A program made the translations under genes and the position numbers. Of a DNA stretch of 64,000 nt, positions 44,586-56,660 are shown one piece after another. The stretch is from Vandiemenella viatica (taxonomy: Eukaryota > Arthropoda > Insecta > Orthoptera > Morabidae), in NCBI GenBank assembly GCA_031002005.1, contig JARYHS010008074.1:275591930-275655929 (forward strand), given 5' to 3'. The stretch's first letter is position 1. Every line of letters begins with the position of its first letter. The notes under the pieces were generated by a model. It saw only the letters and a program-made list of their open reading frames with translations. It was not told the origin of the DNA and did not search any database.

Positions 44586-46452
44586 TAGAGCTGTAAAAGT
44601 AACGAGAAATTCTGTACCCTTATGTATTCGTTTCTAAACCAGTCGATACCATGATCAATACCCGTTACTTTCGGTACAATCGAACAATAGCATGAAGCAT
44701 TGTACCGAGACGCGCCACGTACGGGATAACTTCGTTACTGTCGTATCGTTTCGTTACTCGTTACTTTCGGTACAATCGAATACTAGCATGAAACATTGTA
44801 TCGCATACGGGATGACTTCGTTCGTGCTTGGTAAAGTTTAAGTATATCGTTTATTTAATAAAATAAGTTTAGGTAAATTGTACATTTGGATAAAACTTAA
44901 ACTCAAGTAGTTAGCACATGGATCTTACGGAAAACCTCTGAATGTACATTTGATTTACTGTAATGAATATTATATACGAAAGAATAATCTAATTTCAAAA
45001 CAAACTCCTGTTTGCATAAAAAAAAATACCTGACCTTTCACCTGAGAGCGACATATCTTGTGACAATAACTAATGAAGGTTATTTTTTAAAGTAGCCTGC
45101 TCAAAACCCTGCATAGAAGCCTGATGTGATAATGGGACATGTGTGTAAAAAATATTATAATCTCATCAAAGTATTTAGTTTTAAAATAGGAAGTTTCACC
45201 ACTGTATTCCTTTACGGTTTTTATTTAATTTTGTAAAGTCTTCATCTTTTTGTGATAGGTTTGTTAAAATAAATGTGGACATACCATCAAATCGGGCCTG
45301 CAGGCAAAATACTATTGACTCCCACGTTAATTGTTTCATTTTAAAACTATCAGTGTTCAAAACTTTTAAATCAATAACAATAACAAACATGCGATTAGAT
45401 TAATTGTTGTTGCATCGCGGTTACAACAAACATTCAACATCAAACCTGCATTTATGATTGATCACATGGATCCTGCGATAATAATACAATAACTAACACC
45501 ACGCAAAAGGAATAATGTCATTGTAACTTGTTCTGTAACTGCCAAAAAGGGCTGCTAGATTTGTTTCTGGAAATTACCGCATAACGCAATCAGTAACAGA
45601 TATGATAAAAGAGCTGGAATGGGATTCATTGGAAGACAGCAGGAAGGTGAAGAGGGTCATGGGAGTGTACAAGGCGTATATTGATGGTGAAGCATGAAAA
45701 GATATTGGTGTAAGAATTAAAAGTAATGCTTGGAAGGGAGAAGAATACGATAACCACAATCTTGCACTCGATTTCAGGCACAAGGATTTAGGAGGATTCT
45801 CTTTTTAGGTAATGGTTTCAGGGATTGGAATAAGTTACCAAGAGAAATTATGAATAATTTACCAAAAACGTTGAAAGAATTTAAAGTTAAAATTTGTAGA
45901 GGGAAAATGTAGGAGGATGCAGGAAAGGGGGGAAGATGAGTGTGTAGGGAAATTGCCACCGGAGCGTACGCTCCATTGCAATTTTATTAAATATTATTAG
46001 ATCATAACAAGTGCAGAGATGTATATCAAAAACTATTACACTGCTCTTTTATATTGTAAATTACACTATAAATTAAAATAGGAAGTATAAATTCTTAAAA
46101 TAAACAAATTTCACAAATGTTTGAAATCAATAAACCTCAATAATGAACTATCAATGAAAAAACAGTAACTATCTCAAATTATCCATACACATTTTCTATT
46201 TACATATTATGCACTGTAAATTTTATTGTTAAACAAAATAAAAAGTATAAAATTAGTCTTTACGTTGGTAAAATTAGTTACCTGAGGGAGCTGGGATGTA
46301 TTCGTATCTTTACGACAAATGCGAGTAACGAAACATGCGAGTAACGAAACATGCGAGTAACGAAATGAATTAGTAAGTAGCGATTCGGTACTTCGAGTCA
46401 GGCTACGAACCTGTTACTCAGTAACGAATACATCGTTACTTTTACAGCTCTA
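44586..46452. mobile_element. hAT-like non-autonomous element, 1.87 kb, with subterminal repeats
   Basis: The ends read TAGAGCTGTAAAAGTAACGA on both strands, flanked by GTCTTTGT/TTCTTTGT (7 of 8; 44578-44585 and 46453-46460). Subterminal repeats occur on both sides: GTTACTTTCGGTACAATCGA twice at the left, GCGAGTAACGAAACAT three times at the right. The interior is AT-rich and has acquired a LINE 3' end (45541-45990). No transposase recognised. Confidence 0.9.
45541..45990 (+). mobile_element. 5'-truncated CR1-like LINE end
   Basis: The plus strand repeats the C-terminal ORF2 segment seen at 34855-35330 (starting GCCAAAAAGGGCTGCTAGAT, ending GCTCCATTGCAATTTTATTA), with a few substitutions and at least one stop. 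It is typical target-primed 5' truncation, inside a hAT element. Confidence 0.85.
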
Positions 46453-47953
46453 TTCTTTGTGACATTTGTCTTTATTTCATTCTGAGCTACTCAGTTAGAT
46501 ATCATGTACGCTGTTGCTGTTCAGTCTTCAGCCATTTCGATCCTGTTATATACCGTTATGTCATCTCCAAACAACCTTACCTGACTGTAAACCATTAACA
46601 CAGTCATTATAGCTTTCACCTCTTTTTATAATACATTTCCTAACCCAACGATCTGTATCTACCTAAAAAGAATTCATCTACCTAGCTAGTCAATATTTTA
46701 TCCGCAACTACGGTTTTTGCCTCATTTGGCACTATTTTATGACTCTGTCAATTTCCTTAGAAAAATCTAGTACTCCTTGACCTCAGTTGTCCATAGCATA
46801 TGAAATATCTTACATATATCTCACTGAATATTCTTCCCTAAAGCGATTTGCAAACCAGTTTCTTTCGTCAGACATTTCTGATGTGGTTTTATATCAAACT
46901 CTCCATTAATTAAACAAATCGGCCTGTAATTTTCAACACTCTTTGTCGTCTTTCTTTGGTGGACAGTTACTGTTATCGCAATTTTACAGTCATCTAGTAA
47001 TCAGCAAGTCTTTAGGCTCAATCTAAGTAATGTTTCAAGGTAGAGTACAGTGTCATAACCCACTATCTTTCATACATCCTTAGTACTGTTGTATAAGCTG
47101 GCACATTTATACTGCTTTATAATTTTGTTCATAATATACGCAAGATGAATTTTAAAATTTTAGTTCGCTCATTTCAACTTGTGTGTACAAGCTCCTCCTC
47201 TTATTGACGCTCTTCCATTCCTGAATCATAGTTCATAATGGGTTAATTAAACCACCTATTTAACAGCTTTGCCTGTCTCAAATCCTCAGTATCTTCGTCT
47301 CCATCTCTATCCTTATCTACAGTTATCTGACTAGCTTCACTTCCCTTCATTTTTATAGATTTGTTGTTTAGTGGTTTCTCTCATCCCATGATCTTTTTCT
47401 TTCCTTGATTGTTTTAGGCGCTACCTACTGTCTTACTCTATTGTGTTCACTTGTTACCAATCTAATCAGTCTTCTCACTTCCTAATGCAATATTCAGGTT
47501 CAACACTTTTCTTTATTATTTGTTTGGGATAAACACTACTTCTCACATAGCACTTTAAATAGTTCTCATTTTCTCTCCACCATGCTGGTTCTCTCCTTCC
47601 ATATGCAATGTCATCTCAATTTATTATTATTATTATTTTTTTTTTTTTTTTTTACTGCAATGACATTCAGTTTTTGCTTCTGGTATAGTAAGCCCACTTT
47701 TATTCTTTGGAACCGGTTCATGGTCACTTATTACTTCTGTAACCTTAGCCGCAATAAAATTATCATCATGCCTTGTTAGGAATATATTCAAAGTGTTATG
47801 TACCTTATGCTCTGATTTACCGCTTGCGTAAAGCCAGCTTCCCTCACGAAGCTATTTGTAAATCTCTACTCCTTTTCGTTATTAATTTTATTTCATTCCG
47901 AGTCCGCAAGTGAAAAATTTAAGTCCCTACCAATAATGACTATCCTACGCTCA

Positions 47954-48161
47954 CAGGGTTGCATTTAGGCTTTGTGGGCTCCTAGGCTATATATGTGATT
48001 TTTTTAAGCTCTACTACTGGCCCAGACGGGGGCCCTTCCGACAAGTTATCGGAGACCCCTCCAGCTGTGGGTCGGGGCTCCCTCTTTGTAGTGCGGACCA
48101 CCCTTTGTGTTGCGGGCCCCTAGGCTTCAGCCTAGGTAGCCTATGGTTAAATGCGACCTCT
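47954..48161. mobile_element. hAT-type MITE, 208 bp, with perfect duplication
   Basis: The ends are CAGGGTTGCATTTA and, inward from the right, AGAGGTCGCATTTA. The 8-bp duplication TACGCTCA is perfect (47946-47953 and 48162-48169). The body is rich in GGGGCCC-type blocks. It lies in the LINE endonuclease. Confidence 0.92.
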
Positions 48162-48240
48162 TACGCTCACTTCTGAAATTTGAATGTTAATTTAATTTTC
48201 CCTCAAGTTTCTTGCAGCCCTCTGGTATGAAAGAAAATAC

Positions 48241-48813
48241 ACAGAAAAAGATTAAGAAACAAAAATTTTATTATTAAATTCACTGTTTGAATAATAACTT
48301 AAGGCTTCTAGGTTGTTGTCGAGATTTGTTCAACACATTGTCAATAAATTCAGTATCCTTATCTAATAAGTAATAAGTGTTATATATAATGTATAAAAAA
48401 AGATACAGATGCACCTCCCTTAAAGTAATCCTGCCGATGTCCATGCTCGCTGCGCAATTCGCTTATATCATAGACGCCTAACTAAAGCTGGTAATCAACC
48501 AGATAAAGGGGAGTTTAACGTCGAGTCCGAAGTGCTGAACTTCCTAGGAACTTGACATTAACAAAACAAAATGTTGCCAGAGGATAAGGTCAACTTTAAG
48601 GCCAGCAAAATTTCCAGCCGAGACCGAGGACAAGTGCGCTCTGATAAATATGATGGAAAAAAAAAAAAAAAACAGTTTAACCGTGACCTCAAGTACCGAA
48701 AAAATAATTAATCTTTTAGCATACTGTTGTAACGATTAAACCAAAAATCAGATAGGAGAACAGATTACTTTTAATAAATAAATCTTTAAAAACAACACAG
48801 GTCACACATGTAA
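48241..48813. other. unassigned interval
   Basis: AT-rich with an A16 run at about 48657-48672. Nothing recognised. Confidence 0.4.
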
Positions 48814-49083
48814 TATTTTTTTATTTTATTTTTTGTAACTGCTTTACGTCTCTTTTTAACATCATGGTCTTTAGAGACGGGAAAGGATGGGGCGCAAGGA
48901 TGGGGGCAAGGAATGGGAAGGAATTCGGCCATGGCCTTTTTTGAAGGAAGCATCCCGGCATTTGCCTGGAGTGATTTGGGGAAACCATGGAAAACCCAAA
49001 TCTGGATGCCTGGACGGGGATTCGAACCACCGTCCTCCCGAATGCGAGGCGAGGACGCTAACTGTTACAGCGCCCCGCTCGGT
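48814..49083 (-). mobile_element. tRNA-derived SINE, same family as 28597
   Basis: It ends ACCGAGCGGGGCGCTGTAAC on the minus strand, with B box GGTTCGAATCCCC and a T-rich tail (48815-48836 on plus). Nearly identical to 28597-28843 across the body. The flanks share CACAGGT but no longer exact duplication. Confidence 0.9.
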
Positions 49084-49341
49084 CACAGGTACAAATCTTT
49101 TACACGTCATACAGCAGATAATACGAAAGTTGGATAATTTTATCTTGAATACGGATTGGGTAGTGAAATTGACTGGAAAAAAATTAACACATAAATATTT
49201 TTAGGAAAGAAATATTACCTTTAGATATAGTTAGTAACTGGGAGTACGGCACATTATGGAAGTGAAGCATGGACTTAATGAGAAATATGGTAAACTGTAG
49301 CATTTGAAATGTATTACTATAGAATGTTATTGAAAATTAAA

Positions 49342-50445
49342 TCTTATATATATACATACGTGTGTTTTTTCTTTATTTCACTTTTCAGCCACCACTACCT
49401 AACATTGATCACTTACTGGTGTTTGTGTGTGGAAGTAGCATGGAGTTTCCTGTCGTGCACAACGTTGGCCTAATGCCGATAGCTGTGGGGATGTGGCAGA
49501 TATGATTATTAAAGTTGGTCAATGCAGGGCGTTTTCATATTTCGACCAAAAATTTGTGTCTCCGTATACTTCTCTTTCCTGCCACAACTACATAGCGTAG
49601 ACCATTGGTGTTTGTGTGTGATAGTAGAATCATGTCTCCTGTCGTGCGCTATGGTTATTAGATGTCGGTAGCTGTGGGGGTGTGAGAGATATGGGGGTTG
49701 AAATTGGTCGACCTGCGGCAATTCCATATTTCTGCCAAAGACGCATGTGTCTTGGTGTATCACTTTTCAGCGAAACCTATCTATCGCAGATCACTGGCGT
49801 TTGTGTGTGGTAGTAATACAGAGTCACAACGTTTCAGTAACTGTGGGAGAGTGGGAGATATGGTCGTTGAAAGTGGCCGATCAAGGATATTTTCGTATTT
49901 CGACGAAAGACATGTGTCCCCGCATATGTCACTTTTCTGCCACAACTGCATAGCATAGACCATTGGTAGCGTGGTAGTAGTATCATGTTTCCTGTCGTGT
50001 ACCGTGGTTGTTAGATGTCGGTAGCTATGGAGGTGTGGGAGATGTGGGGGTTGAAAGTGGTCGACCTGTGGCACTTTCAAATTTCTACCAAAAACGTATG
50101 TGTCCCTGTGTATCACTTTTCAGCCAAAACTATGAAGCGCAGATCACTGGTCTTTGTGTGTGGTAGTAACACAAAGTCACCCATCGATCACAACGTTGGC
50201 CGAATTTCGGTAACTGTGGGAGTGTGGTAGATATGGTGGTTGACAGTGGTCGATCAAGGATATTTTCCAAAGACATGTGTGTCCGTAAATTTTACTTTGC
50301 TGCTTGAACTACATAGCGCAGATGACTGGCATTTGTGTGTGATAATAGGATCAAGTCTCCCATCGTGCACTACGGTTTGTTAGATGTCGATAGCTGTCAA
50401 TCCAAATTCTTTACAAACATGAACGAAGTCGTGGGTACCAGCTAG
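49342..50445 (+). mobile_element. Helitron-like element composed of tandem repeats
   Basis: The 5' end TCTTATATATATACATACGT is preceded by A. The 3' end is GAACGAAGTCGTGGGTACCA then GCTAG followed by T. Both fit Helitron termini common in insects, and there is no target duplication. Nearly the whole interior is an array of about 180-bp repeats. No coding capacity. The 3' hairpin is weak, which lowers confidence. Confidence 0.6.
49375..50400. repeat. tandem repeat array, period about 180 bp, 5-6 copies
   Basis: The landmark TTTGTGTGTG recurs at about 49423, 49610, 49799, 50151 and 50331, with a degraded copy near 49970; the spacing is 173-189 bp. Units alternate slightly (ATCGATCACAACGTTGGCC versus GTGCGCTATGGTTATTAGA), suggesting a two-unit higher order. 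The overlapping open frames on both strands are artefacts of the repeat. Confidence 0.9.
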
Positions 50446-50449
50446 TGGT

Positions 50450-50850
50450 CAGATAAAGTACGTAATGAAGTGTTGGGTGAGTAAAGAAGTTTGTGGAAGA
50501 ATATCACAGGAAGAACAGACATGATGGTTGGTCAAACTTTAAATCATAAGTTACCGGTATTTTTTAAATTTATTAGCGGAGAGAACAGAGAACTGTAGAA
50601 AAATTCAAAGATTAGAATGAATGAAACTTGAGGACAAATGTTTCAATGGATATTTTGAGATAAAGGTTTAGCAAGATAGGAAAAGAAGGGAGATGCATCA
50701 AAGAAATCTAGAGACAGCTAACAGAAAAAAATAAAATAATTGGTGGCTGCTAATTCGTGTCACGCATAATGTCACGGAAGCTACCATCACTGGATGTTGC
50801 TGAGTGATAAGCTGTATCCGGTTGATAGCAGCGGAGATGCGATAAGTTGT
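50450..50850. other. unassigned interval
   Basis: Possibly degraded LINE sequence. No motif strong enough to name. Confidence 0.3.
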
Positions 50851-50859
50851 ATCAACCCC

Positions 50860-51240
50860 ACAAATTATCCTCTCCACTGCTCTTAAAACAAATAATGAGG
50901 TACATGATCATTTCACAAGGAAACAATCAGATTTGCATATTATGCTTACAAAAATAAAAATATATCAAAATGGAACATTTCAAATAGGGATTAAGCTTTT
51001 CAATAAATTATCGCATAATGTAAAAGCAACATCAGAAAGGGGAATTTTTGAGAAATTGTTGATGTCATTCTTTCAATACCACTCCTTTTACCCTGTAGAA
51101 GAATATTTGAATTCTATGAATTAATTTAATTCAAATAATGTAATGTAAATCATATTTATAATTGACATGTCTCATATCATTATTTATAAAATCAATGAAT
51201 ATGAAATAGAGGACAAATAAAATACTACTACTACTACGCT
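50860..51240 (+). pseudogene. jockey-like LINE C-terminus, 5'-truncated
   Basis: The plus strand reads GIKLFNKLSHNVKATSERGI then FFQYHSFYPVEEYL. This matches the end of the LINE ORF2 at 55059-55800 (IFNKLPTHIK, FRKKLKEFLLDNSFYSVEKF). A short 3' UTR and an (ACT)n tail (51226-51238) follow. Confidence 0.7.
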
Positions 51241-51269
51241 ACTCTGTTGGATCAAAAAACAAAACAAAA

Positions 51270-51650
51270 ATAAGAATGTCTAATGAAGGTTGTGGAAGAT
51301 GTTGGTTTAGACTGGAAGGACAGAAGACTGATAGAACAGAAAATAGAAGTTAACAGCAGAAGAGGAGTAAAACAGGGTTGCTGAATACACCAGAATTGTT
51401 TCATGAAATGAAACACAACTGATGGAGAAGGCATCTCAGAAAGCAAGAGGTATTTTGGTGGATAAAACCAAAAACAATTAAGTATTTGGATGGCATAGAG
51501 ATGTTGGTGGAGTCAGAAGAAGAATTTCAGAATATGATGCGTATTTTAAGTGATCAAACATGATAAGACTTGGCAAGGAAGAAAGAATAGTGCGAAGATA
51601 CTGGATCTGGTAAAATCGTTGAATTATATAGGAATGTTAATGGCTTGGAA
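51270..51650 (+). pseudogene. LINE reverse transcriptase fragment
   Basis: The pieces GLDWKDRRLIEQKIEVNSRR and GVKQGC correspond to the RT palm region of LINEs of the type at 29058-30363. Stops interrupt. Short and diverged. Confidence 0.5.
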
Positions 51651-52090
51651 ACCGAACAGAAGAAATCTTCTTACCATCAGAGGATTATACCCACCACCTC
51701 ATCCCACCTAAATTTGTTCAATCTTTTGTTCTATATTGGTTTATTTTTCCTATTTTTTTAAAAAAGATTTGTGCATTATTCATTCCCTACAGATGGTCTC
51801 TTCATTTGTTCCTATATTTCTCTATTTTGTCATTTCTATTGTATATTTTCAGTTCCTTTCTGATTGTTTCATTTTTATATATACTCAGAACTCCAGAACA
51901 TTGTCTCCGCATAGTTGTCAGTCTTTCAACTCAGCTGCATCATTCAGTGTATGTGGCAAACATCTGAGCAATGTGGAATGGTACCGCAGTTGTACTATGT
52001 CAGAATAACGCTGAAAATACCACACAGCTAGTTATATGACTGTTACTAGATAACTGTATAGTGAGAAAATAATATAGTTTAGAAACTTAA
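51650..52090. other. unassigned interval
   Basis: T-rich. A 90-codon open frame without known motif; likely chance. Confidence 0.35.
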
Positions 52091-52404
52091 TAGAGATACA
52101 CAAGCCACAAGCAGTAATACAGGTAGGGTCTCGACTAAAGGAAGGAGAGCTAGACCACGATGTTTTTCATGTTTATTATAGAGTGTACAACAGATATAGG
52201 GTAGGAATCGGTGGTCAGGTTTTTATAATGGTTAGGAAAGATTAATATTTTGTTCACAGATCATACTTATGAGTTACTGGGGTCAAATTTCTGGGGTTCC
52301 ACAAAACAAAAACAACAGTGTCTTGGTTGTCTGCCATAGTGGAAGAATGGATGGAGATGACAAGAATCTTGGAGAGAAAATAAATTTGTAATAAACGTTC
52401 AGAG

Positions 52405-52764
52405 GTGAGTCTAGAATGGTCAACATTGCTGGGGACTTCAATTTACCAGGTGTGTCAACTGGTAATTAAGAAAAATAACACGAGGGAAGATATGTTAGTG
52501 AAAGAAGGAGACTTCACAGAAGTAGTACAGCAGAACAGTAAGAGAACAAATACATTGAATATTTTCTTAATAAGGGACGATAATAATTCTGTAGGGTCTC
52601 AGATCGCAGCAGGAATAAGTGATCATGGAACAGTAAAAAGGTTTGCTATATGGAAGAATAATGTAAAGCAGTTTGAGGGAAGGGACTTCAAGGAGATAAT
52701 AAGAATGAGAGGGTTGGAAGTAAATGAGAAATGTTTATTTCAAAACAAAAATAAAGAAAAGTAG
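52405..52764 (+). pseudogene. LINE endonuclease domain remnant
   Basis: One frame reads SRMVNIAGDFNLPGV (52411 onward), including the GDFN catalytic motif of APE-type LINE endonucleases. The overlapping frame reads TNTLNIFLIRDDNNSVGSQI then GISDHGTV, containing the terminal SDH catalytic motif. The two motifs are now in different frames, so a frameshift lies between. Confidence 0.75.
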
Positions 52765-53193
52765 AATGTTAAAGAGTTGGGTAAGAAGAGAATACAACAA
52801 AGTTATTAAGCCAATAGAGAACAATTGAAGCTACTAAACAAGGTATTAATAGTGGAAAAATGAAAAGCTAAAGTAGGGTTTATGACAACAATATAGTTGC
52901 GGTGGGTTCACTGTGTTCTGCAGCTTAGGAATATCGGTGTCTGCGTTAGAAAGCTGAAGGAAAGGGAATGTATCCAGGCAATTGTGGATAAGGATGGGAA
53001 AAAAATTACTGTAGATTTTAAAAGTATTTGGCTTTATGGGGCCATTAGGGAATATCATTTTAGGAAGGGATGGGAAAAGTCATAGGATGAGCATCCACAC
53101 ATAAGTAGCAATAAGCAGACTGAAAAACCATAAGTAAATCCTGATAATATTTTGAGGGAACTAAGAAAGCTAAAATGACATAAAGGGGCTGGT

Positions 53194-53626
53194 GTGTATA
53201 CAATTATTATAGATGTATTGAAGATGGTCGGAAATGATATTTTACATTATACCATAATTTTATTTAGATCAAATTTGGAGACTTGCTGCTTAGCAGAGGA
53301 CTACAAAATTGCCTTAGTAATACCAGTCCATAAAGGAGGCAAGGTAAATAGGGTTGAAAATTACAGGCCAATTTATTTGACATCAGTAGTGGGTAAGTTA
53401 AAAGAAAGATTGGTATGCAACCACATCTTAAATGTCTGTGAGGGAAAAAACTGGATTTACAAAGAGAAATATGGTTTTAGAAAAGGACACTCATGTTAGT
53501 CTCAGTCAATTAGCTATATGCAAGGTATTGCAGATTAAAGTTGATAGTACAGTACTTGATCTCTCCAAAGTATTTGATAGAGTGAGCCATAAAATGGTGG
53601 TGGATAAGGTAAAAATCATTGTGTAA
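53194..53626 (+). pseudogene. LINE reverse transcriptase, truncated by LTR insertion
   Basis: This reads YKIALVIPVHKGGKVNRVEN then YRPIYLTSVVGK then EKYGFRKGHSC, a frameshift, then STVLDLSKVFDRVSHKMVVD. This covers RT fingers and the first catalytic Asp region (LDLSKVFD). The LTR begins at 53622, at the position where DKVKxxG should follow. Confidence 0.85.
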
Positions 53627-54764
53627 GCAGCTTAGAATTTTGGCAAATTCTAGTTTCCCTAGTAGTAAAATATTCTATAGATCGATTGTAAAGTTGCTTA
53701 TGTTGGACTTCGAAATTTCAAGAAGAGTAGTTGTCAACTTTAAGAAATTTCCCTGTAATCTTTCCCACAGTGACAATTAGCCATAAAAATCATTTTAAAG
53801 TGTATTTATCATATCAGGAAACGTTTATTTTAAGAGATATACCGGTTTGTTCAAGTTATGAAACACGCGATCATAAAAGTAAAAATCTAAGATTTGAAAT
53901 ATCTTTAAATTGAGTAAAGCGACAACTGAACTTTTATCACCAGCTATAGTCAGCATTGTTTCGGATATTTTAGTAGTAGGCCTAAAATTAAATAATTTGG
54001 CAAAGTTTAATTAGCGGTTTTAATTAAGAGGAAAAAATGAACTTTTTAACTGAAAGGAATATTATTTAGAAATTTATATCAGTATCCTAGATAATCCAAA
54101 TTAAGACGATTATGAATATATAATGGTTTCAGTAAAAAGTTTTTGCATTTGTCTGGTAATTAAGTTTTTAAAGATAGATTGTCGCGGATTTTTGTTGAAG
54201 CGCGTAAAAATACCGCCAAGTTGGTCATGTGATGACTTCAATTTTAAGGTTATAGAAAACCTTTTGAATGATAAATTAAATTAAAACAGATAGAACATGA
54301 CAATAGAAAGTCCCTGTAAAAATGTCAAGTTAAACTATTTTGTACTTTTGGAGATATTAATTAAAGAAAGATTTGCCAAGGTCATAGGCTCTGAGGAGCC
54401 TATAAAAGATCGTGAAGTAAGTTCACATTGTCTGACTCATACGCTGGAAAGTAATCGCGCAACTCCGAGCATGATTTTCTCAGTGATGTTCAAAGTAGTA
54501 ACTTCGTAATATGTCGTCTTTTCGGTTTCGTCTGAGTCTCTACTCCGGGCGCAATATGTAAGGTAACTCTGCGTCAAGTGATTTGTTACGGGTCGGTTTT
54601 TGCCGCGCTTGCCTTGGAACGTGTCGGCCATGTTGGTATCGTGGGAATCGGTTGCGATGATAATGTCCATTATACAATACAATACATTCATTTTCCATTA
54701 ATCGCAATATAAGAGACTGGCTCTGTGGGATGTGGAAAGTTGTCAATTTACAGATAAACAGTTG

Positions 54765-55025
54765 CATAACAAAATAATAAGTACACCAGTAGATGTACAG
54801 TCATAGCATACATGTTACATTAAACAATTCCATAACAAAATAATATATACACCAGAAGATTTACAGTCATAGAATACATGGTACATTAAAAAAAATTCCA
54901 TAACAAAATAATACATATACCACAAGATGTACAGTCTTAGCATACATGATACCATAAACAATTGCCTAACAAAATAAATACATACACCAGGAGATGTACA
55001 GTAATAGCATACATGGTAAATTAAT
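54765..55025 (-). repeat. tandem repeat in LINE 3' UTR, period about 67 bp, 4 copies
   Basis: Units share CATAACAAAATAATA, ACACCAG-AGATGTACAGTCAT and AGCATACATG-TACATTAAA, starting near 54763, 54829, 54897 and 54965. Confidence 0.92.
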
Positions 55026-55058
55026 TATGTAAACTACATTTACACCAGCTACTGGAAG

Positions 55059-55798
55059 TTATTTTTTAGATACCTTAGAAATAAATTTTTCGACCGAGTA
55101 GAAGGAGTTGTCAAGTAAAAATTCTTTCAATTTTTTCCTGAATTTATTCTTATCATCTGCTAGACATTTAATATGTGTTGGGAGCTTATTGAAGATATGT
55201 ATCCCTGAATATCGGACCCCTTTTTGAACAAATGACAATGACTTGTAATCTTTGTGAAGATCATTTTTACTTCTAGTGCCATAATTGTGTATTTTACTAT
55301 TTGTTTCAAACAAAGTATAATTTGTGACTACAAAGGACATTAATGTGTATATATACTGAGATGCTAATGTTAAAATCCCTAACTTCTTGAACAGCTCTCT
55401 ACATGAAGTTCTATTGCTAACCTCACACAAAATTCTTATTACACGCTTTTGGGCTCTGAACACTTTGTCTCTATGAGTAGAATTGCCCCAGAATATTATT
55501 CCATATGACAATAAGGAGTGAAAATAAGCAAAATAAATTAGATGCCTCATACGGAGATCCCCTATAGCTGAAATTGTACGAATTGCAAATGTGGCGGCAC
55601 CCAATCGCTTTAATAAGTCAGAAACATGTACTTTCCAATTTAAATTGTGATCAATATACAAACCAGAAATTTCACACTCTCTACCTCTTGAATACACTGG
55701 CCTGCAAAATTTTATGTCTATATCTGGTGTTAATCTGTGTGATGTACTGAATTGTATGTAGGGATACTGAGATTTATCAAAGTTTAAAGACAAGCCAT
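55059..55798 (-). pseudogene. LINE ORF2 C-terminal half, open for about 245 codons
   Basis: The frame reads LSLNFDKSQYPYIQFSTSHR, VYSRGRECEISGLYIDHNLN, then WKVHVSDLLKRLGAATFAIR. Next come IYFAYFHSLLSYGIIFWGNS, FRAQKRVIRILCEVSNRTSC and a terminal NSFYSVEKFISKVSKK. This is the thumb and C-terminal domain of jockey/CR1-group ORF2 proteins (LSYGIIFWG and QKRxIRxI are the landmarks). Unusually well preserved, so this LINE was young when the hAT entered. The frame reading into 55835 is hAT sequence, not LINE. Confidence 0.88.
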
Positions 55799-56541
55799 CA
55801 GGGCCGTAACTATAAGCTTGGAGGCCCCGGGGCAAAGCTTCATAGTGAGGCCCCTATATATTTCTTTCTTTTTGTATGCATTGTGGTTTATTCCAATTCG
55901 AAAAAAAATATTGTTTTTATCTATTGGTCCATGCAATGGTATCAAAACTGGCTACGAAAGGTTCACTAAACCAAATATTCAAGTATTTATCTAGCTTATA
56001 CAATTAACAATTTTTTAAATACATTATTTTTATGGTACAGGTTTTGAAAACTAAATATTCAGTACTTATGGTTGTAAAAAAGAATAAGGTGAACAATGCA
56101 AAAGCAAAATACTTACAAAAGTACAATTTCTAAAAAAGTGTGTATGTTTATTAAAAATTTATAAAATCACACATTAAAAATGCATGGTAAAATATTTACT
56201 ACACTGTTGTTAACATAAAAAAAACTTTAAACAGTAACTTTTAATAAGATTAAACTAGCGGAAAACTTTTAATTGATAAATTAAAATATGACTTTTCTAA
56301 ATAAAAGTTTAGGTAGATGAAAGGTGTAGTTATAATAGATGTAAATTAAGTGAGTTAAAATGCATACTTGCTTAAAAGACAAGGAATCAGTAACTGATGC
56401 CTGGAAAATAGAGTAGATTGAAAAGATTAAGGATTAGCTACATTTGATTGTTTCTTAAACATTTGTTTCCTAACTTTCAAAGACGCGAATTCATCAATTA
56501 TTTTGTCAAAGTTGACTTGTTGAGCTCGATCATTCTCAATA

Positions 56542-56590
56542 TATTTTTTAACTGCTTAACGTCTCTTAACAGTGAGGTCTTTAGAGACGG
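56542..56590 (-). mobile_element. 5'-truncated SINE, 49 bp, with 11-bp duplication
   Basis: It is the poly(A)-proximal end of the SINE family at 28597 and 48814 (plus strand TTTTTTAACTGCTTAACGTC). It is flanked by a perfect CATTCTCAATA duplication (56531-56541 and 56591-56601). The duplication and tail together show target-primed insertion with severe 5' truncation. Confidence 0.92.
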
Positions 56591-56660
56591 CATTCTCAAT
56601 AGAAAGCAAACCTAAGCTACTAGGTCTTTCTTGAGCCATTGTACTTCAAGTAATTTTTAA

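Larger units (their letters stand above)
44510..48240 (-). mobile_element. CR1-like LINE, near full coding span, split by two DNA elements
   Basis: Same family as 1-2570. On the minus strand the endonuclease end is at about 47800 (KVHNTLNIFLTRHDDN then EVISDHEPV), the RT fingers at about 46990-46900 (ENYRPICLI) and the palm/FADD-equivalent region at 46640-46470. It continues past the hAT insertion (44586-46452) to about 44510. A 208-bp MITE interrupts the endonuclease (47954-48161). Stops throughout. Confidence 0.78.

Noticed and set aside
49509..50230. Several overlapping open frames on both strands (63-111 codons)
   Set aside because: They are periodic by-products of the about 180-bp tandem repeat.
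55801..55835. Start of the 258-codon minus-strand ORF as the LINE protein start
   Set aside because: Those first codons are hAT terminal sequence; the LINE frame begins at the duplication boundary 55798.
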